A DNA stretch of 64,000 nt, from assembly GCA_013396655.1 (NCBI GenBank), contig WBMV01001906.1:63203-127202 (forward strand). Direction: 5' to 3'. Positions 1-13,714 of this stretch are shown piece by piece (within the stretch, counting starts at the first letter, position 1; the number at the start of each line of letters is the position of its first letter). The DNA comes from Campylorhamphus procurvoides. Its lineage: Eukaryota > Chordata > Aves > Passeriformes > Dendrocolaptidae. The notes below the pieces were generated by a model. The model had not been told where the DNA came from. It ran no database searches and was given only the letters and a program-made list of their open reading frames with translations. The translations under genes were made by a program, and so were the position numbers.

Positions 1-3000
1 TTCTGGCCCTTTGTCTCCTGTCTGCAGTCACACATGGGCTGCCTCAGCTTCTTCTCTTTGGGTGCTCACCAGGTACATGGAGAGCACTCTACACCCAAGT
101 ATGGACATGGCTCTCCTTCCAGTACCCTTTGGCAGCTTCTTCCCGTATTTCTGATGCCTTCCAATGTTGTTGCAGTATTCAGACTCTCATGAAAGAATCG
201 AGCATTACGCTTTGGATAAAGTCCACCCCTTTGCCAAATGTTTTCCTCATTTAAGCCCTAATAAACACATTTTGAATGATTACACTGAACCTAAATGGTG
301 CTGAAGTCTTCCAAAAGTCTAACAAGCTACAAAGAACAAGTAATACAAGCGCTGAAGAAAACAGTTGTTTTGTTAATATTCTATTTACACAGCTGGGATC
401 TTAGGAATTTTATCCGTCTGTATATTTAGTAAGCAAATTAATGCTTAGAATTGCCATTTCCTAAGTGAAAAACAAAGGAGTAAAATGAAAAGAAGGCTCC
501 CCCACAATCTGTCTCGCTCTGCCCCATTCCAGATAGACACGCACACCTCCCCCGTAGCCATGAACCACGAAATAACTGGAGAGGATTCTTCACAGACAGA
601 TGTAATTTATAACAAAGACAGGAAAAGGCAACCCTAACTCAGAGCTTGCTGCCCTTCCTATAAAGTTCATCTCCTTACCAAGAAAAAGCAGAGAATAATT
701 TGTTTGGTTTCTGTACTCAACTCCTTTTTCTTTTATTGTGAAAAGTTTCCATTGTCCTTTTATGTTTTGATTATTGAGTAAGTTTAGAGACTTGCCAAAT
801 AGCCCTAGATTGTTAACAGACCACCACTATTTAACTTTGAATGCTTTAACAAAATAAAGGCACAGTTCACATTAATATTCTATGCCCTCATTTTATTTAT
901 TATCTTTTCTTTGAAATTTAAACAAATATCCTAGCTAAGGTTTATTAAATGTAAGCCTAAGTAGCAATATAAGTTAGCTCACATACCAACCAGACATCCT
1001 ATAAAACTCAGCTTTCTAAAGAGTAACACCACATTTTGCTGAGCTTTTCATATTTATAGGAAATCAAAATAACATTTTATGAATTAAAAATTCAAATACA
1101 TCAGATTCAATGTTCAGTAAAAATACTTTATGCTGTATCTTATGACAAGTCATAAAATTCAAGGTGAAATTAGAAGACATGCAAACCTTCCGGTGCATTT
1201 TAAAAAGGAACTTTAAAGGATTGCAAAACTTGTCTGTTATTTAGACTTGGATTACATTTGTCCTCATAACATCAACTAAACGGATAAAAATTTATTAAAA
1301 TGTATATTGATTATAAATCACCACAGTAAAGAAATGTCATGTTGTTTATTTATATGAATAAGGTCAACATGTTATTCATAACATAAGGTCACAAGATGTA
1401 TGAATTTGATACAAAACTATTCACCCAGGGGGATACATTCCCATGAAATATCACATCACTTGCCCATTCCACAGATACTTTTATGAATACAATTTAATCT
1501 TCAAGATTATGAAAAGCTGCAGACAAAAGCAGGGGGTACAAAAATAGTTTTCATTGTTGTATAAGTTCATGGATCTCTGTCTGCCAATTAACAAAAATTA
1601 CGCTGGAAATTTTGGAAATAGGGCAATTGCTCTGGAAAACCAGTCACGAGGTACCAAAATGATACCTGCTGGCAACTAAATTTGAACCACCAAAATATAA
1701 ATGAAATGTAGCACCTTCTTGAAAAATTCCTTGATCCCTGCTATGTTACATGGAAGAATTTAACACTGAAAATAGCATTGTCCTGCAGCAGACATAAAGG
1801 ACTGAGGTCAAAATAAATGTGTCCTTTTTTTATTTTTTGGTGGCAGGGGGCAGATTCTTTTCGAACGTTGTTCTTTGAACTACATTAAAAATGAGGATGG
1901 AGTTTGTGCAAATACCTTCCTGCCAACCAACATGCCAGCAGCAGCCTACCTGGCTCTCCCCAGCTTATGTACAAAGCTCTTCCAACAGTTTGCCATGCTG
2001 GATGACTCAACAACCTCTTTCCTAGATTCCTGGCTCCCCAATAGCACACCTTATGGAAAGCCAAGGGCAGGGTGTGGACCCCAGGACCATGTGGACCTTG
2101 CTCCTGCAGAGCCAAGTATGCTGCATGGCACCAACATGAAGCTTGGGCTGTGAAAAGGTCTTCAAGAGCACCGCTTTGGTGTCAGGGAGTTTAAACAAGG
2201 GCATGTAAGAATAGCAATTCTGTTAAAAGGGTTGGGTTTTTTTAATTTTGTTTTAAACTGGAATTAAACTGCAAAAATCTTATAATCCATGAAACAAAAT
2301 TATTGATCGTTGCTCAGCTCCAAGTACTTTGTTTTATGCTGGTCAAGTAAAACAAGTAGAACTTCCAAAGGGCATCAAAAGAGAGAGCTCTTCAGGAATA
2401 TAAGAAAAGTAAAACAAAATTCATATCCTAATAGTCTGCCTTCAGCTACTTTGCTTAACCACTTTAAAATTTCTCCAAGTCAATACATTTCTGCCAATCT
2501 CAATGTCTTCTATTAAAATTTATATCTTGATTTATAACTATTTTTAAACATGTGCTGAAGTCCTCTGATATAGCACTTAATCATTTGGATTGTAGAACAT
2601 TCTGATGAATAGCAGAAACATGCTGTCATTAACATACTGACTGTCTTCCCAGTCAAAGCCTACAATTCCTAGCTGACCTGCATTCCAGCAAATAAACAAG
2701 TCATTAGAGCTGTTATCACAACTATGTATGTTTACACACATACAAACACACACATACAGAACTCAAGTCACTTTCTAAATAAATAATAAAAAAACCCTCA
2801 CAGTGCACATCTGTGTATATATTAATTCCTGCACAGTTCCAGAAGTGTTTTCACGCCAAGAATTCAAGGTTTTTATCCCTCTCTCTCTTATTTAACACCA
2901 TACACTCAAAAAATGTGATGCCTTGTCTGTACAACTCAACTAAAAAGTTACGATGAGCTTTCAATTTTTTTCTTTAGCTTTTCATCCTCCACAGTGCTGA

Positions 3001-6000
3001 ACAACGTGACCCCAGTCACTTCTCAGTTTAACTCTGTGTATGGTGAATAGGTCCATTGAAATTAAAGTTCCCAATTTCTTAACAAGAGGCACTTGTTTAA
3101 AGGCTGGCTGAGTCAGAACCATCGTGCTCAGTAAACTGAAGGCATAGCCTATGTCAGCTATTTGGCAGTTTTCCTGCCTGAATTCTCTTCTTTCGTGACT
3201 TCACGCATGTTACTGAGTTAAAGAGCAAGTTTTGTTTTGTTTTGTATTTGATGTTTCCTAAGAAAATAATTTAAAAACCATTTTGTTAATCATTCTCTAA
3301 AGCACTGTAAAAGTACTCAGCACTGGCTTACAAATCCCACCAGCTCCCTGGAGCTCTTCAGGGCAGGGCAGTTCGGCTACCAAAACTCGGGAACATTAAA
3401 ATTGCAGTACAGACCATCAGCATGCGACCTACATGGAAATGTAACTGCTAAAGGTCAGTGTATCTCCCCTACTGGCAAATGAGTATAACAAGAATCTCTG
3501 AAAAACCAAGGTAGTTTCTATGCTTAAATATTTGAAGTAATGCTGCACACCAGTCTAACAAACTCCACTTTTCATTCAGACTAATCACAAGCCCTTCAAG
3601 ATCTCTCTGGTTATAGCTGTAGCAAGACGCAAGATCAAAGGGTCCCAATATCTGTGATTTTTGTCACAAAACCCACTGGCTCTCCAGCTGCTTCCTTCAG
3701 TAATCCTGTCTTGGGTGCGACACACTTCTGTAATGGACATCAAAAATCTCCCCTTGGACATCAAAAGACCAAGTACCAGTCTGCTAGTTTTAAACATTCA
3801 TTATCGTAAAATAATGAACCTACTCCTGAAGCTGCAGTTTTGATCTTCAGAGCAGTGAAGGCTTGACGAACATGTTTTGAAGGAAAAATAAATAGCAGCA
3901 TGGAAATGAAAGAGAAATGGAATGTAACTCAACATCAGTTTATCAAAGATACACGATGCCAGACTAATTTCATAGTTTATTAAATAACTAATTTTCTAGA
4001 CAAAAGCAATGTGAGAGACATGATCAATTCATGAGCAGGCAGGAATATCATACAGATGGGACTGAATAGCCTTGAAGACTATTCAGTTTTGTATTCAATG
4101 ACAAATTGGGAGGTGACATTGTGGGGACATGATTTTTATAAAACCTACTGTGCACTGGGAGTACCTCAGCTGGAAAATAATAAAGGAGAACCAGAACAGC
4201 AGATCTATGACGAGGCAGCCACATGATACAGGTTTAAAATGTGCTTCTAGGACCTATCATGTAGGCTATTCCCAGCAGAGGAAAAGAAAGCACTATTGAT
4301 ATTTTACAAGGCCTTGCTTTTATCTCAGCAACAATATTATGTCAGTTTGGTCACTTGCTTTCAAGCAAAACTGATTTAAAGTGGAACAATTATAGAAAAA
4401 GGCCAACAGGATGACTAGAGGCTGCTAGCTTTGTAAGAATATGTGTATCAAAAGTCTACCTTGAAAGCCGAGATTAGAGAAGGCTGGCTTTTCTAGTCTA
4501 GCTAAATGAAGATTGACAATAAGATTGCTGTCTCTTTATACACTAGAAAAATAAACACTGGGGATGGAACGAGAGCTAAAGGTCAATACTGGCACAAATT
4601 GGCACAAGGACAAATGCACATAAGCTTGTCATGAATACACTTAGACTAGAAATTGAAGTTTCATAACCATTACAGAAACCAGGCACCAGGGCAGCTTTCT
4701 AACTGGAAGAGCAAAGACAAAAAAGTTAACTTTTTAACTGGAGTTTGACAAGTTTCTCAAGAGGATTATGTATGTTTCCCTAGGAGAAAGGGGCAGCAGA
4801 GCTGACAGTTGAAGACATCCCTTCCAGTCCTGTTCTCTTCTTGATGCCTTTACCATGGTGATATTTACAAAACAAAGCTACAGAAAATCAACTCACTGGT
4901 TTTTAAGCATTACAAATATCTGAAACCCCAGGGCTTTGAAAAGCACTCCATTAGCTGGGGAATGAGTCTCTCTAGTGTGAACTGATATGCTTATGGAAAT
5001 GTTCTGTTTTCAGAGACATTTAAAATGGAGTCCTCAAGAAATCACTGAGCAAATTTGTTTAAACAATGATTGATTAACCAATCTAAATATGCAACACCTA
5101 ATGAGGATTACATATCAAAGTCAAGTCCCAGACTTCAGGTTTGCCATCAGAGAAGAAAAAAGCTTTATTAGCTTTCAAATAGTATATTCTTCATATTCAC
5201 CCCCTTCAAACATAGAAGGGATTTTGTGTTTAACCAAACCCAAAAAACAACCCAATTCACAGCTGGATAAAGACCAGACATAGTCCAAAAGCTTAATGTT
5301 TCAGAAAGTAAGGAGTACATGGAAAGAAGGCATTAATGGAAACTGTTTTGGAACTCTAAGTACAGAGGATGATATCTAGTGACTGCTATAATACTGAATC
5401 TGCACTGCCATTAAACTTAATCTTCGATATTTTTATTGCAACCTGACCTACTATGACATCTCTAAAGAAAATTACATTGTACACTACTATTTCAAGAAGT
5501 CAAACTTAGCTAGTCATCTGGACCATAAAATAGCAGATTACTCCATCAGGCTGGCTAAAGCAACTAGGAATAAAACTAGATTTACCAATCACATTATTTT
5601 TATTAGGAAATGTTTCAAAGCAGACATAATCCCAAAAGACCTTAGCCTCATTCCATCCAAAAATACACAACAGAGAGCAGCAAAAAACATGAACTGCAGT
5701 ATAAGGTACAATTTGTAAATGTGAGAAAAAAAAATTACAAGATGTGCTGTAATATATCATCCTATCAGAGGAAAATAAATTAACTGAACATAGAAATAGA
5801 AAAGAATAAAAACTTCTATTCAATTCATGTATTAACAATTTAAACCTTTGTTATAAGATCTGACATGTGTTAACAGGAATTGCTCCACTGAATCCCTGCA
5901 CATCAAGATTTAGTCTGTAGTCCTTTAGCTTTCCCTGAAATTGCAGGCTAATATAGGTGCACTAAATCACAGCTAGGGAGCAAAAACTCCAGAACAGGCA

Positions 6001-9000
6001 AAAGATAAACCCCAGTATCTCTAGCAACAATATTCCTGAAGAATATTCCATACCATATTCCTGCTATGTTAGCACTGCATGCATTTTATTTTGGATCATA
6101 GCCAGAGAACAGCTAAAGCACAGCTTCTTCTGTAATCATTCTAAATGGGGGGAACTGCTCATAATAGTAACAGGAAAAAAAGCAATGAGTTTACTTGGCA
6201 ATCTTAACACTTCTCAGCAGTTCCTTGTACCGTCATGTTTTCTAACAGGTATTCATGCATACATAATATATAGGTCTTTGTAGATCTGGAATGAAGGAGA
6301 AGTAAGGGATTTGATAGCTGGAAAGGCAAGTTTTAAATTTTAAATACTGTCAAAGTAGGTTAGAAGTGTGATGTGTGTTTTATCATCTAACCAAGCATTC
6401 ATGTCTTTCTGTTTTAAGCTTTTTTTTTTCCTAGGCAATATGATCACCTCAGGCAGTTTGGGGCTTAAATACTTTAGCCAATGCAAAAGAAAAATTAAAA
6501 ACATTTAAATTAGCCAGGCATTTGTTACCTTTTTTCTTTTAAGACTTAAACACTGTCTGTATTTTACAAAGGTGGCTCCATTACTCTAGCTGCATCAAAT
6601 GCAGAATATTAATCAGACTGTGAAGCTCCACTAATTATGTGCTACATTTAAATAACTTAAATTTTGTTAAGCGGCATGGTCACAGATATTGTATGCATAA
6701 TCTGAGTTTTGAGTCATTTCCCTTTTCTTGTCTGATTTTATTCTACACAGGAAATGACAGGGTCATTTGGAAATAACTGCAGTGAAAGATCAAAAAGGAA
6801 ACCTGATTGAGAACACTGTATAATTGCCTGTGCTAGAGAAAAAAAGGAAAAAATCCAATGAGTTTACAAGCCATCGCTCTAAGATTTCTCTGGAAAACAC
6901 ACACTGCAGTCTCTCTGAAAGGATATCCATTAAAACACTGAGTACGGCTTTATTTGTTGTAGCTGCATCTCTTTTAAAGGAGCAGCTCCTCTCATTAGGC
7001 TGTTGGGTTTATATTCAGTAGGTAATTCTTTCAGCACACATCTCACTGAGCTAAAGCCATTTCAGTGGAAGCAAATCAATTCTGTTGAAGCAAGTCATTT
7101 CACTGACTTGTCTCAAAGTGTTCATTTGCAAAAGGAGATAATACTGTAATTAAGCTCTTGGAACATCGTGGTTCTCGTTATTTGGGCAAATCTGGCCATT
7201 ACAATTTACAGTGCCCTGTTCCAAAAGAACAGGCTTTTACTGCTGGAGCTAAAACTTTTTAGACATTAATCACACTCAACTTAGAGTCAGGATCACATCC
7301 AGCTGTGGGCTGTGCAGTGTCTGGAGTGGCCCTTTTTTTTGTAAGACATTGGTCTACATAGGATGACTGCAGTCAGCCTTTCAGCACAGATTCACCATCT
7401 ACTTTCAGCACAGAGATATCCCAGTTGATCTGCTGTCCCCTGAGCAGATCCATGGCAGAGCAGGTGACTCCAGGGGTGCTCTTGCCACAGCTACACACAC
7501 CAAACCACGGCAGCCCTACCAAGTCCTCAGGGTCTGAGCTGCCCATCTAAAGGACTGCAAATACAGAAGGAATGCTCTCGTTTATGCATAAGCATTTCTA
7601 AATATAATGAAGGTGTAGCAAAAGAGCTTGAAGTCTATATTGGCTTCACCCCTCATCACATTTTAACACATAAAGCAAGTGCAAATAATGCCATAAATTT
7701 GTATGTGCAGCTTCAATGCCTTAAATTGTTACTTATTGAAGAACAATGCATCACCCTATCAAAATAGACTCTAACAGAATATAAGTATTGATTTTCTTGG
7801 GTGTTGGAGTGTGGTTGGACAAATTAAAAGCTCTCTGCCATGGTACTCAGAATACTGAACAGATGGATTAAACTGATGTGGTGCCACAGGTAAGAAACGG
7901 CCGTAAAGGAGTTATGGCTACCAATTGTCCTGCATGTTTTTGTGACAGTTGTAATTGCAGATGGTACTTATTTCTTTGGTGGATCATCACCAAAGTCATT
8001 CCCAAAAATCCATATCTGCTGTTCTCTGGAGGTGGTGTACCCTCAGCAGAGGTGGTGCTGCCCAGCAGACACCTGTGCAGGGCGACCACCCTTCCATGGC
8101 TGGGACAGCCCGTGCTGATCTCACCCACCAGAAATGGGTTTTAAGGAAACACAGAGACGTTTCTGTTACTCTAGTCTAAAACTGATATGATACATTACCC
8201 AAATTTACACAAGAATTACTTTATCAAAGCCTCATTAAAATCAATTTTACCAATTAGGAAGTGCTAACCACCCATTGATCTGATTAGCTAATATAAAGCA
8301 CGCACCCTAACACAGTAATGCTGACGTCCTGCTCTACCTGTGTAATGACAGTTTTGTCACAGCTGGATTTTTAACCCACCTTAGAAACTATGAGAATAAT
8401 TTCCAGATATCTGCATCCATGTCAAGAAAACTCCTTTTTCATACTACAGCTATTTAAAAGCAACACAGAAAGAAAACATCTCACATCATTTACAGAGCCC
8501 AACAACCAGCTCAAAGTGTAAAGAAAATTTTCCAGTGCATTAGTTTTAACTTCACTGTGTACTGATAAGCTAAAATATAGCTAAAATGTAAGTGCCATAA
8601 AAAAAAAATCACTACTGTGCCTCTGAGCAACCAGTTGTCTCCTAATACAAATTTAAAATGTAAATCCTTCTCAATGTATTGTAACATATATCCTCAAAAG
8701 GCACAGTCTAGCTAAAGAAAGGCTTATTTGATTAATTGAATCTGTCCATTTGATTAAAGGTCACATCCTGCATCAGTGCATATTCCTCTGTATTTTTTCT
8801 CCATGTAAGTTAGAATTCATGACAAGGTTTACAGACAAGCCAGCTCACCGTTATTAACTGGATGCTTTCAAAATGCTCCATTTCTATCTTGCTTGTTTCT
8901 TTGCAGTGAGTATAATTAACTGTTGGTGGCTACAGTAGAAACAAAACTCTGTACATACACATGCACACATAAATATTAGGGCTGTGATCAGACTGGGCAT

Positions 9001-9346
9001 AGTACACGACCTTTTCTGATTTTGAGTGCTGATTTTAAAATAGAGACAGACTCATGTGTTGCTAATTCAAATTACATGCATCAACTTATAAATACATACA
9101 CAAAAGTGTTCCTGATTTAACATAACTATCAGCTTAACCAAGCAGTGCATTTACACTTTTTTGAAATCCAAAATTAATTTTGAATACGAGGATCAAAACA
9201 TCTAACTTGTGTTCTTTAATCAGCCATTTTACATTAGTAATGCAGTAATGTTGACATGAAGTTGCTTTGAGCAATATAAAACATATGCTACGGTGCACTC
9301 GTTAAATAACTCTGCATAATGAGTTCCATCTATATAAATGACTCAC
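1..9346. other. 3' part of gene or flank, no exon recognised
   Basis: AT-rich DNA downstream of exon 5 in gene orientation. It holds the ancient CR1 at 3940-4845 and some slightly GC-richer patches (about 1900-2150, 3340-3430, 7280-7550, 7870-8140). Exon 5 ends in phase 0 without a stop, so at least one more coding exon lies here or further left. I could not identify one by family similarity. Confidence 0.6.
3940..4845 (+). mobile_element. Ancient, highly diverged CR1-type LINE copy
   Basis: Landmarks occur in CR1 order on the plus strand: gatgccagactaatttcata (about 3956), gacaaattgggaggtgacat (about 4101), aaaaaggccaacaggatgac (about 4396), gattagagaaggctggcttt (about 4471), ctttctaactggaagagcaa (about 4696), and gacatcccttccagtcctgt (about 4814). 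Divergence and small deletions are heavy, so this is old. No open frame survives. Confidence 0.7.
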
Positions 9347-9416
9347 CTCATCACTTAACACAACTCCTCTAGGACCATGGAAGAGGTATTCATACACTCT
9401 GTAGTATTTAAATAAG
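9347..9416 (-). CDS. CABCOCO1: CABCOCO1-like exon 5
   Basis: 70-bp exon, acceptor TTGTTTTTCAG|CTTATTT with a strong pyrimidine tract and donor GATGAG|GTGAGT. The first base completes the serine codon opened by exon 4; the remaining 23 codons read LFKYYRVYEYLFHGPRGVVL and then SDE, ending in phase 0 with no stop. The compact aromatic helix KYYRVYEYLF continues the conserved region. The next exon must begin in phase 0 at a lower coordinate. I could not find a convincing one in the remaining 9.3 kb, so the gene is incomplete here. Confidence 0.7.
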
Positions 9417-12400
9417 CTGAAAAACAAGAGAATACTGACTGTTACAGTTGTAAATCTTTGGAAAGATAGCAAAATTACAAAGTTTATTAAACTAAGAGTT
9501 ACCCTCCAGCACAGTAAGACTCTAAATTCTAAAAAGAAACAGTTGTTTAACTTCAGGTACAATATGCAGCATGTTTAGTTTGCAGGATATACTATCAGAT
9601 GGCTGTAGAAAATACAGTATGATACTTAAAAATACATCCACTTGGTCCTTACGAAATTGAACTCTGAGAAGACAAAGTTCTACCCTGAAAAAAGTAATTC
9701 CTGAAACACTTATCACCAGGATACTTATGCCTTTAATATCAGCAATAGCAGACAAGAAGGAAACAAAGCCAAATCAACTCTCAGAGTCTGGGATGGGCTG
9801 CCAGTCCAGGGAGCAAGTTTGATCTTGGAGCACCAAAACAATAAAGAATGGAAGCATTTATTCTCTCCAGGTCACTTTGCAAAATCAGCTAGTATTTCCT
9901 CAAAGAAAAGCTAAAAAACTAGATTGACACACAGCAAGTTTTGTGTATTACAACAAAAGTAACTTTAAATAGACTTTCTCAATGGCCCAAAATATTTATC
10001 TTCCTTAAAACATGCATGGCTTTCCTTTTCACGTGTTTTAAATAATTTTCCTTGTTTCCTTTTCTAATGATCAATGATATGGCATTTGTTTAATCAAAGG
10101 TTTCGTTTGTCACAGTCCATCTGTTACAATTATTTCTCCTCTTAAAATCATGATACAGAACTTCTGGCTTCTGTCACATCATTTTGACATACAATTTAAA
10201 ACACAGCTCTGTGATTTCATAGCAAGTCCAGGCTGAAAGATGATTCCAAGAGCGTATCACACTCCTGCCTGATGTATCCATGGGAAGTACAGCAAGATTT
10301 GTAGAGCACATCTGCAAGTGGTTGCTGTGCTTTCTGGTGAGGGGCAGGACATCAGTTCTTTTCTTAAGAGAGCCATCAATGGGTCAGCAATGCCTCTTGC
10401 CTTGCAACCTGCAAGGCCTGCTGAAGAACTTTGGCTGCCATCAACTACAGGCTCCCTTGCCCCAAACCCAGAACACACAGGCAATTAAAAATTAAGTTCT
10501 TAAAATATCTGCCATTTCATTTGCAGTGCATTTTTATTGCAGCACTTCACTGAAGAATTCTTGACATGTTTCAGTGGAGATAGAGAAATTATGTTTAAGC
10601 AGACTTCAGGACTTAACCAGGAAATGACTCACACCAATTTCTGGAAATACACGTCCCCTCACATACATACCTATTATTTGGCAAAATTCTACCAGGGATT
10701 ATTTGAAAAAAGACAAAAAAATACTTTATGAGCATCACAGACACACAAGAAATAAGACATATATCTTTCCAGCTGCACTGGCAGAAATTAGCACTTAAGA
10801 CTTTTTTCTTTTACCTATTCCAGTGCTCAGGAAATCAGCCAGATTTACAGCACCTAAAAATCAGGTCTCTTCCCCTTCCCCTTGAAATGTATTATGATAT
10901 TCTTAATGAACTGTTACAGAGGTACAAATAATTTACAATATGCCTAAAATTACAAGCAATTATTTTTGGCATTTCTGAATTTTATGTCTTTATTTTTAAA
11001 CAGACCTCTGTTCAACCTGGCACCCTTAATCGGGTATCAAGGAAAGAATTCCTCCATCTAATGCTCTTTACATCAAATCATGTAAATTATACATCAGTAT
11101 TTAGTCTCAAAAAATGGTGTAGTTTTCTCTCTTCTATTGGTATTATAGAAACAGCTTTTTTGTTTCTATCTGTTACAAGAATTAAAAAATGCCATACCAG
11201 TGTTTTTATCAATTACACAAAAATAATTTTGCTCGTATAAGTAAGAATAGACGCTTTTATGATGTCATATGAGAATGTGAAGGTGATTAATAATGACATA
11301 TTTCCCTAGCTCCACTGCTTCCTGAAAGAAAATGTCAAGAGCTGTGTTGATATGTGTTTGCCCAAGGAGACAAGATAAAAAGATGATAACTGTCACCTTC
11401 CCCCAAACCTGAAGGTGTCATTATAGTTGCTGCACAGTTTGTGCCAATGTAGTTAAGCATTTGTCCCTGTTTCCATTATAAATCCCATGGGTTTAGAGCT
11501 CATCTGTAAAAATGTGATCTGAACTACAACATGTCATACTGTCTTGAGTAGAAAAAAAAAGCTATAGGCCTATCATTTAAAATTAAACAAGAAAAAATGT
11601 TGAAGTAATACATTAATTTGAACTGAACTAAAACTCAGTCAACCTATTTCTGAGTTCACAAAGTTCAAAGTACACCTATGTAAGTTTGCTGATTCTGTTC
11701 TTATTTGGGCAAAAAATATTCCAATGACTGAAATATTGGATTGCATAAACTGGACACATATGACACATTTCAGTGTATGTGTGTATATCCATGACCTTGC
11801 AACAGCACACACTGTAATAAATTGTGCAGTTTGAACATACAACCACAGATTTGGCAGCCAAAATACCATTCTGTTGCAAAAGTCTTGTGGCCTGATTATA
11901 TTCCTGCCCAGTTAATACTTCGGTGCTCGAAGGATAGAGCACCTAATCTCTTGGATGAAATTCTTGTGACTATGAAGGAATTACTTCATGGACAAGATAT
12001 CTCTCAATGGATAATTTACACAAGAGCTATAGACATGCTATTTGGAAAGCACATTTGTTCCTTATAAATATACAAAAGACACAGACAGGAAGGGAGAAGT
12101 AAAAGAGGTTGAGTGAGACATCTTAAATGCCAAGTTTCCTTTTAGTTTAGGGCTAGTACTTGGCAGGACATTGGTTTGCCTTGACTACAGAAATCTGAGA
12201 TTTAAAGAGATGTTCGCATTTCATACAGGAAGAACCTGAAGTGTTTTTGTATTTTCTATGAAAAAGAAACAAAAGAAAAAAATCAGACAGCAGGAGAAAG
12301 AGACAAATTTTATAGCCCAATTGTTATAGAAATCACCCGTGATGGGTTTAAATCCCCAGTCTGAATCCAAGCACTCTAAACTGGAAGGCTCATAGTTATC

Positions 12401-13569
12401 CTAGTATTTTTGCCTGTTTTCAAGAGGAAACACTTTTCTGCATTTAGGAAAACACTCTAAAAAAATCCACCTCTTTGATGAGTTAAATGATGATGAGCTT
12501 TTCCTAGCAAAAAAGTGCTTTGAAAATTCCCAACAAATCTATGTATGGATCAGTCATGCTCTTGCTCAATTTTTATGCCCATCTGCCACAAATCTCCACT
12601 CTAACCACCATTCAGGTAAGAAAATGAGCCTAAGGGCTGCAAATGCAGCACAGGGTATATGCAATATGAGCATATACAACAAGAGTAACTTTCTAATTTT
12701 CCATCCCCTTGCCCTGACATTCATGGGTGATAAAGCAGCTTGAGAGCCATTCTGTCCATCATGTTCTGGAAACAGTGGGATGTGAGTATAGCCACAGCCT
12801 TTAACCATGGCATTTCAGTGGAGAAAGGTCTGGAGACATTACTATATAGTTTAAACTTTATATAGAGAGGTGTGACTGGCTGCTACCAGACTCTTACTAT
12901 TCTTCTCAGAGAAATAACTGAATGACTGCTGGTTGCATCTCTTTCTGTGTCTCTGTCACAAAAGCTTTTCATATAGATACTGGACTTTTGTTGTTTTTGA
13001 AATGCAACATTTTTATGAGTCCTATATGACAGTAGCCTTAATTCTGTAAGGTAAAAAACTTTAAATCACTTAAGAAGTCTACTACAGCTGTCAAGGCCAG
13101 ACAAATACTTTAGAGTTATAGACAAGACCTAAAATTCTATTCAAATGGAATTTTAAAGTAGCATGTTTTAAAAACAAACCAACAATATTCTCTATTTACC
13201 ACTCTAAGTGTTTCCCTTTATCACTCAAAACAAAATCCAGAAGGAATATTTTCAGCATAATCTTACATTTTGATAACCTTCCAGTCTAAATTTATTTTCT
13301 GGGCTTTGACCTCCGAGGACAGATCCTTACTGCTGCTCACATATTCTGTCTTCTTTTTAATGGTTTAAAATTTGGTCTGTGCAGTATGTTAGCACAGTAG
13401 GAACATATTCAGTTAAATAATAGTAATTTAATAACGTCTCAATATATCAACAATTTAATGATTTGATAATAACAACAACAAAATAATAAACCCAATAAAA
13501 TTATCAGTAATTTCCCCACTATGTTAAATTACTGAAATAAGAAATAACAGATCCTGTAGAAATAAATAC
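9417..13569 (-). other. Intron 4 of the CABCOCO1-like gene
   Basis: 4.15 kb of AT-rich sequence bounded by GTATTT (donor side, 13569) and TTTTTCAG (acceptor side, 9417). No repeat or RNA gene recognised. Confidence 0.65.
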
Positions 13570-13714
13570 CTGTTAACAAAGTAATCAATGATTGCTTTGG
13601 CTTGCTCAATGCTGAAGAAATTCAAGTCACCTTCTTGTTCTGACTCAGTTTCTCCTGTTTCAGTCATTGCTCTTTCCAGTTCTTTCAAATTATCTCCTAA
13701 GGTCATATGTTTGT
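13570..13714 (-). CDS. CABCOCO1: CABCOCO1-like exon 4
   Basis: 145-bp exon with acceptor ACTTTGCAG|ACAAACATATG and donor TTAACAG|GTATTT. The first two bases complete the GAC codon opened by exon 3. Then come 47 codons (residues 138-184) and two bases of a split serine codon. The product runs KHMTLGDNLKELERAMTETG, then a glutamate-rich linker, then NFFSIEQAKAIIDYFVN. The leucine/glutamate-rich spacing fits a short coiled coil. Reading on past the donor gives only low-complexity residues before a stop, which supports the donor. The open frame upstream of the acceptor is intronic. Confidence 0.75.

Noticed and set aside
1875..2153. 92-codon plus-strand frame and an antisense exon-like stretch with a TTTTCACAG acceptor, considered as the terminal exon
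   Set aside because: Reading in phase 0 from that acceptor gives about 41 residues without any family resemblance before a stop, so I could not support it as the last exon.
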